A stretch of DNA of 64,000 nt. It comes from Coprinopsis marcescibilis. Lineage: Eukaryota > Basidiomycota > Agaricomycetes > Agaricales > Psathyrellaceae. The notes below the pieces were generated by a model. It was given only the letters and a program-made list of their open reading frames with translations, was not told the origin of the DNA and made no database searches. The position numbers and the translations under genes were made by a program. Positions 13,819 to 26,969 of this stretch are shown here, piece after piece. The first letter of the stretch is position 1, and each line of letters begins with the position of its first letter. The stretch is taken from assembly GCA_004369085.1 (NCBI GenBank), contig ML210284.1, positions 1-64,000 of the forward strand, read 5' to 3'.

Positions 13819-16083
13819 TTTGAGCGTTGGTACCGCTGGAAGTCAAGGAACAGCCGGGAAGGGGACCTCGCCTGACGAAGCGATTGGCGGTCAAAAGGAA
13901 AGAACAGGGGCGGTACAAGGCTACCGGGCAACGCCAGTTAAGACTAGGTTCCTGCACAAAAACAAAGTACGTACTGAGTGATGTATTGCACGGTCGCCAT
14001 CCATACATACGAAAGCAGGGACAACCAAAAAGTGATCCATCTTCGGGCATATCCCATGATCTGCTGTCGAAGAACTTGAAAAGAGTGTGAACATTTTGTT
14101 GATGGATCCCATTTTTGGTCCCTTGTTGCCGTGGAATTCCTACGAGATGCTCAAAATGTCCCGAGCCGCACTCCTTGTTGCGGCAGCGCGGTCTGTAAGG
14201 AATCTGTAGGATGCTTTTTTTGTCAATAAATGATTATCAACCCCGAGTATGCCTTCAACGCTTCCCAAGACGCCCAAAACCATCGCACCGGGGACAACTG
14301 TATTGGTGGTACACTCACAATGTCAACTGCTATACAGAGTCTATTTCACCTCGCCCCACCCTAAAACCTCTTCATTCAACCCGGGTTGCATAGCCCTGCG
14401 ATAATCTCTCCATTCTATAGCCAAACATGACATTTGACTCAGCAATGGCAGGCTCCCGCCCGAACGGAGAAATTTCCAAAGCGTATCCTTTTCGAGTTTA
14501 GGTCAGGTCGGCCGCTCCTGCCAAAGTCTGTCAATTCAAAATTCTGTTAGCGACATTGGGGAAAGGCATCGCCGCTGTGAGACATACCAACGTGGTCGAG
14601 TTCGCCTCTACGGTGACCATCATGACGCCACTGCCACCTTGGCCTGATGATGAATTCACACCTCATCGTGGATTCCAGCGCTAGAGTTTGATAGAATAGC
14701 CGCTGGAATCGGTGATAGTATCTTCAACAAACAAACTTGGGCCAAAAATATATCGTACCTGAGAAATGTTAGATAGGCCCAGGCGACTCAGAGCTTTTCG
14801 ACGGGCCTGAGCCTGCTGATACTCAGGAACTTGACACGGTTCCGCTAAATCCCAACACCCAGTCAAGTCAACTGTATTGCTAGACCAGAGCCTCCAATAA
14901 CACCATTTGGCGACGAACATCCTTCGAGACTGGAAATCAGGTCATACACGTAGTCCGCGTGGAAAGCATTCGAAGATCTAACCTGCCATAAAAAACGACC
15001 GTTGCCCAGTGATTTCAGGTTCCCATCCCATCGAGTCTGGGGGCTGAAACGTGAACGAAAATAAGGTAGCAAGAGTCTGGAAAGGTTCGAGAATGGTGAA
15101 GATGATGGTTGTACTAAAGCAAGGGATGATTGTGGGTCCTACCAACTCTTGAAATGCCTACATGCGCGGGCGCGTCACGCACGCGTCAGACGGTCCAGCG
15201 CTCCCACCAACTGTTGTGTTCGAATTCCTGATGAAATGTCAAACGAGCGCTGATATCCGAGAGGGACAGTCTAATCAGAAGGGCCAGGAAATTGGAAGCA
15301 ATTAACAGCATATTCTTTAACGCGATAAGCCAGACAGGGTCTACTATCTAGTGGGGAGACGAAAACAGATACAAGACGCCGTACTCTAATGTGTTGCGTA
15401 TAATACAATGTTATGCTGTCTATGGTCAATGAGTGACAGGCATGGGGATGATCAACAATAGGTCAAGACAACTCAGGGCATAGACAGTCTGAAAGAAAAT
15501 ACAAAAAAGAATGTTCCAAAATATGAAAAGGGGATGGGTCAAATAATAAGCAGCGAGGTCTGGAGAAACAGGTGGATAAGAATGTGATGAACTGAAAGGG
15601 GAAAAGGTAAAGGGAAATGAAGTAAAGCTCGTAGTGAAGGCATGGGAATTACAAGAAAAAAGGTCATCATAATCATATTTTCTCTCGCAGCAAAGGAGCG
15701 ACCCCATCAATCGAACCTCTTGATGTTCGAATGCAGCCGCCCCAGGTGCAGTAAACACAAACCCCACCTTGGAACGTCCTGTATACGGACCACAAAAGGA
15801 CGGCTTGATGATGCACCTCCTTTCCAACGCGAGCAGATCCTAAAAGACATGAATAATATTTGGTGGTCCAAAGCCAATGGAGCACTGGTCCAGGCAAGAG
15901 CCCTCCCCAACTAGATGCAGATGCTTCTTAACATCACAGCTGGCAAGAAACTCCACCCAGCTCAGGCCCAGCAGCTTCGGAAATGCGAAGAAGAGAATAT
16001 AGGAATCAATTTGAGGTATTAATTTTCATTCTTCATCTTTCTCGGCGAAACAAGGTCTACATGTACTTGGAGTAGGCCAGGTT
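13819..16083. other. Intergenic, no gene recognised
   Basis: Minus-strand frames at 14,681-15,072 ('VPEYQQAQARRKALSRLGLS', 'GGSGLAIQLT') and 14,560-14,690 look weakly protein-like but do not splice into an identifiable product. The last kilobase before 16,083 is probably the 3' untranslated and termination region of the TPR gene. Confidence 0.4.
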
Positions 16084-19000
16084 TCATGGCAAGTGGCCAA
16101 GCGTGTGATGCCTTCGAGCTCTTGGTGGCAACCGAGGCGATCCAGGCGTTGTCGAACCTCCTTCAGTGTCCGATGTTGGCGACGAGGTTTTGGACCTGCT
16201 GTACGGCTTCTTCATAGGTGGCCGAACGATCCTGAACTTCGACGCATTCGAAGTTAGTGACGATGGTGGCGGAAGTTGATGCTGTGCCATCCAGTCACTC
16301 TTGGTCGGCCCGTGCCCATTCCCGTTCCGCGAAATAGGGCTCTTTGGTGCCGGAGTGATCGAATGACCACTACGCGGGGACTGAGGCGATAGTGGGGGTA
16401 GCGATGGCGTCCTAGTAAGGGTGTCCAATCGGCTTTGCTCCTGCTCCGCCAGCAACAGCTGTTCTGATACCTTGGCATAGCTCGGATGCGAGGGCCCCGA
16501 ACGCCGCTTCGCCTCATGGTATTTCTTGATTGATAGCTTGAGGTCGTCAATGTCGAAGGTCTTCCTGAATCGCGTTTGCAAAGCATTGGCGAATAACAGT
16601 GTGCAAGTGACCCTGTCTCTGTGATGCGGTGATGGCAGCTCCAGCGTTTTCTCGTACGCCCTGACTGCTTCATTAAGGTCGGCCAAGTCGGAGGTCCGAT
16701 CGTACCGGTCGAGGAGGGCGTCTGCCAAATTCGAAAGGAACGCCGAGCGCCCAGGGTGGAGGGGAGACACTGATAACAGGGCATTCCTGTAGTGGAGGAG
16801 GGCTTCGTTAAGATCAAAGATGTCGTGTCGATGGCGAGACCGAGCCAGGAGGGCGTTCCCAAGATTGCTGAGCGTGTAGGGGTCACATGGCGTAGGATAA
16901 GACCGAGACGCCCTGCGAAGGTAAGCCACAGCAGCGTCCATGTCGGCCCTGTCATTGCTCCTTCTGTATCGTTCCCACATCCCCATCCCAATACTGTTGA
17001 GCCATTTGACCTCGTCTGGGTGATTGACAGGTCGGGAGAATAACAACGCCTTGTAGAGTTCGATGAGCTCGTCCAGATCCTTCTGCTGTTTGTACCTCCC
17101 ATACCGCGACCACAGCGACGTCGCAAGATCCGCCATCGAATCTTGGTGCTTGGGATCCACTGCCAATGCTTTTCGATATGTCGAGATCGCCTGGTCGAGA
17201 AGCTTGAGGTCGTCCGTCTTTTCGAACGCGGTCAAATACGTCGATGCGAGCAAGTGTAAACTGCTGGCAGTCAACTTTTGCTTAGCCGTCAACAATGCCA
17301 CCTCCTCTTTCGCGTTGTTGATTGCCACCGTCAGGAGTACTTCCCAATGCTTTTTCTTGTGCTTGCCCACTGAACGAACGTAGTTCACGATGTTGGTCGA
17401 AATCGCGTGTAAAGCATTACTGCGTCGCGGGGCATCCTCCTCCCCCATCCCATCAAGCGATGCCCTCAATTGGTCGATTTCCTTCATGAGATCTTCTGGC
17501 GTGCTCTCTGCTTTCTCCGTGGACTTCCATTGCAAAAAAGCAACGTCTGAGGACGACATTAGTACGGCTGTTAAGCTTTCTAGCGGCCGCTACTCACCTT
17601 CCTCACAGAGGATATCGTGTCGTTCGAATACCCTGCGCAGAATCTCGGAATCGTCGGGGAACTGAACGTCAGTCTGAAAACATGAATTAGATCCAGAATG
17701 GAAGCCCATTAATAGAAAGGACTTACATCCCGCAAGACTGCACACCAGTCCTGATCATGAGATGCAACAATGTTCGCACGAGGATTCTATGTCAAGTATT
17801 AGTTACATGCGATGATCACTATCAGAACATTAAAAGTATACCATCGATAACATCTTCTTATTGAGAACAGTGCAAGGATCCCGCTGCAAATACAATGTCA
17901 GACGCATGTATCAAATCAATGAACATAGAAGCTCACCGATTTCAATCCATCGCCTGCCTGTGGGTCGACTGTATTCATCTGTCTCCTAGGTGTGATGCTG
18001 AAGCATTTGACGCTGGTGCAATCATCCCTTGACGCCGGATTCCATGAATCTGAAGCATTGACAGCTGCTCGAGCGAAACCCCGTGTGTCCCACGCGTACG
18101 CATTGCGTCCGTCAACCGTCTTTGTCTCCGCAAACTTCAAAACACTCCCAGTCTTTGCGTCGCTACACACAACCGCATTGGCCCAAAACGGGGCTGTAAG
18201 TGTCGAGGTAACCAATCGGAGCTCCACCCTCTCCCCAAGGCTCGCTTCAAGCTCCTGTTGATACCGCACCCAGTTGGTCGCATTGGCAGCGATGAAATCC
18301 CGGAATCGCGATACATCTATCAATTCAGTTGTTACCGCACCCTGCGGGAATACCAGCACGGCTGCCTCAGAATCAAGATCGCACCGAAAAGCGAGACCAC
18401 TATTAGTGCAAAAGAAAATCAGCACAACTGGAACAGTGATGGAACAAGACGGAACCAAATTTACGCGAACGCCGAGTCATCCCTAACTTGCTGCAACGAG
18501 CGACTTGCAATATGACTCTTGGGAGCAAAATCCTGGTATTTGCAGATATCGGGGATGCTCAATGGAGGGTGGAGAACCGAGAAATAATGAGGAAGCTCTA
18601 TAGGAACTGTGATGTTGAAAGCTTTTTGGAACTTGCCATTGGATGCAAGGTAGCACACATCGCCGATCCTGAGGCCTGTAGGCACTGCCAATGGATATCC
18701 CAGTGCTTTGGGCATCAGTTGCCGTTCATAGACAGGTATGCTCCAATGCGGTGATGATGCTCGCAGAGATGGAACACTACCTCCGAAGGCAGGTGTCTAC
18801 GGAATGACAATAAAAGGATAAAGGGCCGTGATTAGTACCTCTCGTCCGAAGCACTGCCAATGGTGGAGGCTTACGTTAATGCGAGTGCTTTGATTCGGCC
18901 TAGGCGCTTCTGACGGTGAAAGAATAAACTGGAGACTCCGTGACTGAGATTGTGGTTGCGGAAACGCACCATCAGGCGCTGGCGACCGGGAAATGCTGAG

Positions 19001-19348
19001 TTGAGGTACGCGAAACCCCGCTGGCATATTCGGTTCTTGCGCTCGAGGTTTCTGGACTTTATCGGCACCATTTGTCGGGCGAACCTGCTTAGAGCCGATC
19101 ACCGCGCAGTGAGTACTGGTCAGAAAACGCCGGGAGATTAGGAACTGACGAGGGGGAAGGGATGCGCTGACGTTGAGACTCGCGTCGGCGCAGAGGCTGG
19201 GTGGAGAGGCACATGTTAGTCAATGCCACTGAGTGTGGACAAAGGACACAGACACACCTTTGGGCGATGGTGAAATTCTCCTAGCGCCTCCCGTAACCAA
19301 CCTACCTGACTCATGTTCGCCGTGGTCTGCGTAAGGGTTATCGTCCAT
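16084..19348 (-). CDS. Basidiomycete-specific N-terminal region fused to TPR repeats
   Basis: Nine exons: 19348-19306, 19196-19150, 19087-18875, 18796-18465, 18399-17937, 17883-17842, 17786-17727, 17673-17598, 17546-16084; 912 aa. The N-terminal half matches a mushroom family of unknown function with three blocks: 'GYPLAVP' with 'IGDVCYL' and 'FNITVP'; 'AVLVFPQGAVTTELIDV' with 'ATNWVRYQQ' and a 'FWANAV' strand; and the short exons 6-8 giving 'MNPRANIVASHDQDWCAVLR' and 'FPDDSEILRRVFERH'. From about residue 500 the protein is a tandem TPR array with repeats such as 'LDQAISTYRKALAVDP', 'LNEALLHYRNALLSVSP' and 'LNEAVRAYEKTLELPSP'. A Ser/Pro-rich tail ends it. TPRs usually hold partner proteins. 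The first third is basic and disordered. No catalytic motif is visible; the fusion suggests an adaptor. The first two exons are the least certain. Confidence 0.8.
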
Positions 19349-21826
19349 GAAAAGGGTTGACCTAGCAGCGCTCAAATGAGTTCGAGAAGGGGGGATTGCG
19401 GCAATCGAAAATGGGTGGGCTTACCTATCCGATGACATAGGCGCTCGGTCCAAACATGTGGCCAGAGAATAAATCATGTCCCTTCCTTTCCCCTTTTGTT
19501 CCGATGAATACCTGGGTTGGCCGGCGTGCATCTATGTGACCGCAACGGAGGCCGATGAGAACCCCAATCCTGTGCAAACTGCAAGGTGCCCACCTGTGGC
19601 CTTTGATCCTCTCGATTCTGTGAGCTGCTACGTCGTCTTCGCTGTGACATGGTGGAGTGCTGATTTGGCGAGATCGATGTGAAACCGGGGGGCCTCTGGC
19701 TGAATTATAGGCGCTAATGTGTAGAAATTGAGAATTCAGAAAGGGAGGAAGCGATAAAACGAGAGGGACAAGGGGACAAGGGGATGACGGTTGTGGGAGA
19801 AAGGAGGCAGACTGGTTGTGTGGCAGGTCGCTTAAAGGGTTCTCGTGAAGCGCCTTCGTCCCGGCAAATTCCAGCTCAAATTTTCTCACACTGGGACTTG
19901 ACGCCAGCAGCATCACTAGCAGCCTTTGAACCACATGGCGCCCTCACTGTAATTTCAACTGCCTTCCATGGCAAGCGCCCGGACACGTTGCCACTGCGTT
20001 TCTTCATTAGACACCCGTTACACTTCCATATTACTTTCATTCTACTATTCTTGCCAAGTTGCCACCATTTCTTGCTTTGATCAACTAAACTTGGTTTCCG
20101 CGTCCCAACTCCGAAACATTCAAGTTCCATTACGTGTGTAAGCGCCAAGCTTGACTAGCGCCTATTTTCTACATTTCTGGGAAACCCTTGTCTCCTGATT
20201 CGTACCGATATCAAGCGTCTACCACCTGAGCGCCGCTAAGCGCTAAAACTCATCCGATAATATCAAATTCTCTGTTACAAGCATTGATAAGCCCGCGCGG
20301 CGAAATGTGAATGCCACGCATCGTGGAAATCTTGGGGCCACCTAACGATCGTTATCTTCGGAGCGACCGAGTCAGATAACGCGCGCTAGGACTTTGTAGC
20401 TCAAATTATCCTCAAGTTCCGGCTGACTCTTGACCAAAACGTGCAGTTCGACCGCAACAGTGCCTTCCGTTCCTGTAGCCAGGTAAAAGTTATTCTTGCA
20501 TGCAATTTGCCTTTGCTTCGTTACGATCTGGGAAAGCTGTAAAGGTCAGGTGGTTGCTAATGAAGCGCCGAAAATATCAAATTAGATCTGGGTGCGAGAT
20601 AGATGGGGAATGTACGGACGAAAGAACTCGTGAGCCGTAGACTGGGGTAAAAGCCTCAATTCGTCACTGTACCAAATAAGAACGGGCGTTTAGATGGATG
20701 AGATACATAAACCGCCGAAAGGCCCGCAAGCCCCGAAAGGAAGGGGATCGTCTCGTAAACTTGCTGAATACCTGGGCGTTTTAAACGCCATGACATTGCA
20801 GCATAAACACCACCAAGCGAAGTTTCGACTCAGGGAATCCAACACGCTGACCCTAGTATAGGCGAATGCTCGTAGTCCACTACAAAGGTCCCGAGTCTGC
20901 AGACTACAGCTCAAGCCTTCTCGTGTGACAGCAGACCAGCGTTAAAGGGCATAAAGAACCAAAATCATCATGCATCATGACTCGGATATTTACCACGCGC
21001 CTTAGGACTTAAAAAGTCGAGGGACGATCCTAATCATTGACAGTTGTATCTGTCAGGGCTGCAAAGTTCCCGAAAAACAGATACCTCGGAGGAGAAGATG
21101 AGGATGGCTGAGTGTAGCGGAGTCGAATTTTGAGTCGGGTCGGAGTAGCATGGACTCTCCTCATGCATGTAAGGAAACAACGGTGAACTAAGCAATACAT
21201 TACAAAGGGCGTAGAATAGGGTATTGCAATTGAAAGAAACATTCATGTGTCCCATTTGAATGGGTCTTGTGGCAAAAGGACAAGTTCCAGGGGTGGTATG
21301 GTATGTTGCGCACGGACCCAGTTGCCTCTTGGAGAGAGATTCACACGAGTTGCCAGCCCATCCACGGTGCGGGCAGTGATTCTTGTCCTCTGATTTCTTA
21401 ATTTTCGACAGATTGCCCGGGCGTCCTCACCAAAATCCATCTCAAAACCCTCGAATTGAGCTCGATATCGCATCTGAGCCATCTGTAGCGACAGAAATTG
21501 CCCCGAAACGTCCAGAAGCGGACCTTGGAGCAGTCTGAGCGGCGCCCAGTTCGGACAGTGAGCATTTGAGTCGGAGTGAGCATTTTTCATATTCATCCAA
21601 TAATTCACAATCTATGCTCGTCGTCCAGAACCTACATGCTGACCATCATGCTCGTCGTCCAGGAGCCTTATTTTCGACGTTACCGACCACCAACGCTGCC
21701 AGCGCACCTTCAGGTGGCACAAAAATACGCCGAGTATGTCTCAGATAGCCAGAGTTTGGGCGATTCTTATTGATCTGACCCTTCAGAATTCGTATTCTAT
21801 TTCAAGGTTCTGTCCTTCTCGAGTAA
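19349..21826. other. Divergent intergenic region
   Basis: This lies between two outward-reading genes and should hold both promoters. A 15-nt direct repeat 'ATGCTCGTCGTCCAG' occurs at 21614-21628 and 21648-21662. A minus-strand frame at 21243-21608 (121 codons) has protein-like composition but no known family. The minus frame at 19425-19934 is probably untranslated leader of the TPR gene. Confidence 0.4.
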
Positions 21827-23050
21827 ATGACTGAACAGAACAAGTCGACAAATGGCGCTCAGGAGCAGCCTTACCCGCCACCTGTCCAAGTTCCATATCC
21901 ACAGCCTTACGCCGGACCCTACCCACCACCGCCTGGAGCGGGGCCTTATCCACCTGGGCCCTACTTCGCATATCCTCCTGCCCCAGCAGATGGAAATCAC
22001 GGCGAGAACGGTCAGAATGTTGTGCCTCCAGGACCTTACATGATGTTTGGACCCCCAGGTGTCGTCTACTACCCGCAGCCACCCCAAGGCCAAGGTGAGT
22101 TTCTGGCATGCCTGTTTCATATCCGTTTGCTGATTTATCTCCGTGGATAGCCTTTCCAGCGCCTCCAGTGAGCGCGAGCGCTCCAGTGGGCACGAAGGCT
22201 AAACGGAAACAGGTCAAAATGGCTGTATGTCGCATCGCTTATCACGCGGAGAGCTCCTCATCTCATTAATCTCGGACATAGTGCACCAACTGCGCAGCGG
22301 CATGCAAACGCTGCGACGAATCGAGGCCTTGTGAGCGTTGCCAGAAGTATGGAATATCGGGATCATGTATCGACGGCCAGCGAAAGGAACGGAAAAAGGG
22401 TATCAAGCGCGGGCCCTACAAACGCAAGCCCAAGTCTCATTCCGACAGCGGCAACTTCTCAGGTAAGGACAAAACTTGATTTCTTTTGTGAGAGGCAAAC
22501 TCATGTCTATGTAGGAGAGTGGACACCACCGGGTACTCAAGCACCATCGGCACCGACAGCAACCACCCCCGCCCCATCCTTACATGCGGTGACACAATTC
22601 GCGCCACCACCCGAAGGCTATTATCCGGCAACAATAATGTACCCACCTCCGCCTTACATTCATCCTCCTGAAGGGCAGCCAGGTGCAGATGGCGCTCCGC
22701 CGCACCCCAATGGCCAGCCGCCTATGATGCCTTACTACATCCATCCTGGTGCTTACCCACCATACGGTCATTATCCTATGTATCCACCTCACATGCCTCC
22801 GCCTCCATCAAATACAGCACCCCCTGGTCAACCTCCTGCCGCGCAGGAACTTACAACTGTTAATCCTTCGGACACCAGCAAGAAAGACGACGAGCCCGAC
22901 GCTCCCCTCGCCAACGGAAAGAAACGTCCTCGCTCTTCCAAATCGGGAGAGCCCAAGAATAAGCGATCCAAAGTAACTCGCAACGGCAAGGACAAGGAAG
23001 AGGAAGGGACCCCTTCTGAGGCCGAACCTTCGGGCGATATTGCTGTCTAA
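21827..23050 (+). CDS. Zn2Cys6 binuclear-cluster transcription factor
   Basis: Four exons: 21827-22094, 22151-22224, 22282-22462, 22515-23050; 352 aa. The DNA-binding cluster lies at about residues 115-143 with spacing C-x2-C-x6-C-x5-C-x2-C-x8-C ('CTNCAAACKRCDESRPCERC'), followed directly by the basic 'RKERKKGIKRGPYKRKPKS' linker that marks one widely conserved fungal subgroup. Both flanks are proline/tyrosine-rich low-complexity sequence ('YPPPPGAGPYPPGPY', 'MPYYIHPGAYPPYGHYPMYP'), typical of activation or condensate-forming regions. The C-terminus has a lysine-rich nuclear localisation type segment ('GKKRPRSSKSGEPKNKRSK') and an acidic end. No fungal-specific regulatory domain is present. 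Target genes cannot be inferred. Confidence 0.93.
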
Positions 23051-25137
23051 TACGTTTTATTATGGTTCTCTTGCTCCTCACGTTCTTTGTGAGTTTCTTT
23101 ACCTCAATCTCATCGTCGCATTTTGTTAATCTTAAGCTTTGGCTTACAGTATGCACCACACAACGTTAATGATAACTTCATTGGACCCAGCATTCAAAGC
23201 CTCGCCCAATCCATCCTTCATTCACACCGTATCAGTGATATGAACAACCCGTTATCCACCTCGAGTCGTCATATGTCGCGCCACCTTTGGCCGCATCCTC
23301 TGGACACACGCCACCCGTGATCAATTTCCTCTCCCTTTAACAAGTTTGAACAATCTGGAAATAACTTCTTCGTTGTCTTCTTCTTCTAATCATAAGGTTT
23401 GATTATTAAACCCTTCACTCTTATGCCCCCTCTTCACTTTGGGGTGCCCGTTGGCTTTTTGACCTTCAACTGGGCCTATATATGGGTGGGTTCCAGGAGC
23501 TGAGCTCGTGTGGACCCGGTTGCTGTTCGTCAAATAACCTTAGGTTATCCCGTTGTAGTACTGCCTCTTCTCCTTTATCTCGATTCTCCAAAGCGCTTCG
23601 TGGCCACCCATTTTCTATTGCGGACCCTTGACATCCCTTATATCCCCCTCTTGATTTCAACCCTTCTGACTTGTATATTTATCTGGCTCCGATTATGCGG
23701 CTTTTTCCATTTATGTCGTGTTGCGGTGGGTTGACCCTTAGCACTCCTTCATCTCCTTTAGTAGATCACGTCTTGGTGCTCATATTCACGCTCAGTTCAA
23801 TAGGTTCACACTGGACGGCCTTATCTCCTCAAGCTCCCCCGGCATAGTCCGAATTCTCCTTCCCAATGTACTTACACTCACATTTACCCTCCACTCACCT
23901 TGCACGCCCCGTCATTACGATCCATCTTCCTCCACGCCATCACGTTCATCCATCGCCAATTTACACGCCCGTCCGTTCATCCATCCATCCATCCATCCTT
24001 GATGCCCTGCGCATCTCCCTTGCTGTGCCTGCTGTATCACTTTTTGCTCTGAAATGTTGAATTAACAGAAGATGTACCATCGTTGTTGTTGTACTTGTAC
24101 CCCCACCATCGCCATCCTAGCACTTATTTCTAACGACTGAAAATGAAATGAAACACTGCTGTGTTGAAGCTGTACATACACCGTTGTCCTATTATCTCTA
24201 TCGTACGGGGCTAGTTCTCCAGCCTATGCGTCCGAGGGGCGTTCTGGTTTCCTATCGCCATCACTGGGCTGGTCGGTCTTTAGTAGTTCACCTCAGTGGC
24301 TCCTACAGCTCTGCTCAACCGGGCAGTGCACGTAACGAGTACCATGTCAATAATCACGGCAACCTCAGCCCACCATGAGGCCTCAAATGTAACCCTAGCA
24401 GTCATCTAGCCAGCGTTACGCCAGGTCTACTACTGCAACAGCCTGGCCCGGGCAAGGCCTGACCAATCGCGCTTAAGTGGTAGACATCCTGACATACCAA
24501 TCACAAAGACTTACCTCTTCTCGTGCTTCGCTTCTCATGCTGCTGCGATAAACTGTATCTATCGATTTAGACGCGCTACGGCCATCTACCAATCTGTCAC
24601 AGAAGCAACACACCTATTCAAATCTCACCTGGGAACCAACCCCCTGTCATCCTTCCGCAATGATATCACTTGCGAAAGTTGCCACCATGCTCCGGCTTTT
24701 TACATTCGCCTGAATTTACCCGTAAACCTTGCTAAAATTACACCTGGGCATCTACACATATTCTACATAATAATACTACAGATCTAGAGCTACATTTATA
24801 TCATGAGAACCATAAGCGTATCGATAATCAACGAGTTTCCCGGCGAGAAGTACCAAGAAGAGGAAGAGTCGGAAAAGGTAAAGGACCGTGCAGAGACAAT
24901 CCAAGGGTATGGTAGGAACATCCGCCGTGGGTACTACTCCGTACTACTACAAAACAGGTCGTAAAACGGCGGCGCCTGTGTCATGCCACACATGAAGGGA
25001 TAATAAGTTATATTGGTCGCAAAGCGAACAGGATAGCAACAGCAATGGAAAACAAAACGAAAACAAAATGAATGCACAACGGATTGACAGAGTCCCGAGC
25101 ACAGGGCTGTGGGTCCCACCTTCTACACCCCCCAGTG
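23051..25137. other. Convergent intergenic region, pyrimidine-rich
   Basis: This lies between the ends of the Zn2Cys6 gene and the cyclin gene. It is C/T-rich on the plus strand with many short frames and no family resemblance. It presumably holds both 3' untranslated regions. No RNA gene recognised. Confidence 0.5.
23978..23998. repeat. (CATC)n microsatellite
   Basis: About five perfect CATC units in a pyrimidine-rich, non-coding stretch. Confidence 0.8.
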
Positions 25138-26034
25138 CTATGATGACGCTCTTGTTCCGGGATTCTTTCTCGAAAACAATGAGGTGATTTTCGTCTTGAC
25201 AAATGATGGCGATTCCCTTGTCGCTTTCTTCATCTTCTTCTCGTTGACACTGGCAACTTTTGGCGCCGCATGGCTGACTTCTGATGACGCAGACGGCGAA
25301 TCCTGACCCGAGTAATGAGCATCGCATGAGAAAAAGTCGAGTTCAACTTCGAAGGACTTGACGTTGATGGGGTTGTTGAGTTTCTCGAGTGCGGCCGCGT
25401 ATGAGGGAAAAACGACGATATTGCCGTCGAGCTCTTCGTAGAGATTGTTGAAGATGTCGTCCAGCTCCGTCTCCGAGAACAATGAGATTTCGTTCCAATA
25501 CGCCGCGCTCCTTGCATTTCCTGAGACCATCGCTTGCAGATGTGGGTCACTGCAGGCGAGCATTAGGCCACCCATGAAGAGCGAATGGCCCGAATACGAT
25601 TCATGGCTGTCTTCAGGAAGCAGAGTGCGGAATCGTTGGAGCAAAATGAGCGCAGCCATCACGACTTTGAGGGGTGCGCCGGTGATATGGATGACCTGGG
25701 CGATAAATATGGGTAGCTTGGGCTGTCTGAGGGCGACAGATTTCGCAGTTTGCTCCTGGCAGCGGAAGGCCTTTATGAGGTAGGTGCTGCAGAGGTTTGC
25801 CAGCTCTTGCTGACCGAAATAGGGGTCAACCAGGTATTGGACTTCACCATTGATTTCGGTTGAGAAGGCGGATTCTGGAAGGACATGGGAGTAGGAGGAT
25901 GATGTGGATGATGGGCGGGAGGAGTTTCGGGAGGAACTAGCGGGAGACCCGGTGCATTCCAACGGCCATGAGTCGTCGCTAATGGGTGACGAACTGCACG
26001 ACAAGTAATCGCTGAGAATTAGAGCGGGTCGCAT
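25138..26034 (-). CDS. Cyclin-domain protein, fungal Pho80/Pcl-like
   Basis: One exon, 298 aa from the ATG at 26034 (an in-frame ATG at 26076 would add 14 residues). The cyclin box runs from about residue 80 to 220: 'ELANLCSTYLIKAF', 'LPIFIAQVIHITGAPLKVV', 'AALILLQRF', 'SYSGHSLFMGGLMLA', 'YWNEISLFSETELDDIFNNL', 'LDGNIVV'. This order is that of Pho80/Pcl cyclins, which activate Pho85-type cyclin-dependent kinases in nutrient and polarity signalling. The N-terminal 60 residues are Ser-rich; the C-terminal 80 are basic ('KKMKKATRESPSF'). The CDK partner is not encoded here. Confidence 0.85.
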   Translation of the reverse strand: MRPALILSDYLSCSSSPISDDSWPLECTGSPASSSRNSSRPSSTSSSYSHVLPESAFSTEINGEVQYLVDPYFGQQELANLCSTYLIKAFRCQEQTAKSVALRQPKLPIFIAQVIHITGAPLKVVMAALILLQRFRTLLPEDSHESYSGHSLFMGGLMLACSDPHLQAMVSGNARSAAYWNEISLFSETELDDIFNNLYEELDGNIVVFPSYAAALEKLNNPINVKSFEVELDFFSCDAHYSGQDSPSASSEVSHAAPKVASVNEKKMKKATRESPSFVKTKITSLFSRKNPGTRASS

Positions 26035-26969
26035 CGTCTGAAGTAACCCAAAAAGAGGAGTTGAGCACCAAGTCACTACAGGTCAGAGGTATACATACTT
26101 GAAAGGATTGGTGTGTCGCTAGAGGCGAACGGAGATGGTGGTCAATTCGCAAAGCAGTTAAGCAGTTTATGACTGTGGAGCGGTGCTAACACCGTTAGAC
26201 GGCTTGTTTTAAGAATCCGGTGTGGGCGTGAGGATAAACAGCAAAGTGGCACTGCCGCAAGTATCGGGGAATGATAAGATCCTCACTCCATTACTGTGTT
26301 CCTGTTGTGATGTGAAACACGTTCGCCGTCTTTGTCTGACTTGACACATCTGAACACTGTACTTCGCTGGCTCGCGATGCCTAGTAGAGTAGACTGTGCG
26401 AGAACAGTCCAGTTTAAGGCTGTGCTTGCCCAGTGCCACGGATCTTCTTGAGCGACGCAGGTGGCAGCAGGCCCTAGGCACATCGTCTGGCCTATGGTCG
26501 GAATTTAACATCCGTGCTCTGTGATAACGAGTCTGGAATGTTCGAGTCAACCGGAGTCTGCGCTAGTCTGCGATACCACGGAGACATTGGGTGGTCATTG
26601 AGGATTGCGGTTGTCGGAGCCACCTCAACCGGATGATGTCAACTGACATTCGGTTATTCAAGCTCCATCCGAGCTCCGCTCCAAGCTCAATGGATTCGCA
26701 GTGCGTTTCGGACGGAGAAAGTAATGGGATTGTTTTGTGAATTGGGATGTCGTTATCGAAAGCATTGATTCTTTTATCTGGGACAGAAATATTCAACCAA
26801 TGGCCCAGGACTTTGACACCACTACACTTACTCTGAACCTGCCCTGCAAACAGCTATTTTCTAATGGTTTAAGACAAATTATCAATGAAATCCCCTGTGC
26901 ATTGAGAGAGAAAGAAGAGTGGGTCGAAAGATATAATAGAATTGGACTAAAATAGGTACATGGGGGTTA
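26035..26969. other. Intergenic, nothing recognised
   Basis: Between the cyclin start and the end of kinase-GTPase copy A. Only short unconvincing frames. Confidence 0.5.

Noticed and set aside
19425..19934. 169-codon minus-strand frame
   Set aside because: It lies directly upstream of the TPR gene, has no known motif and does not splice into the gene; more likely leader sequence.
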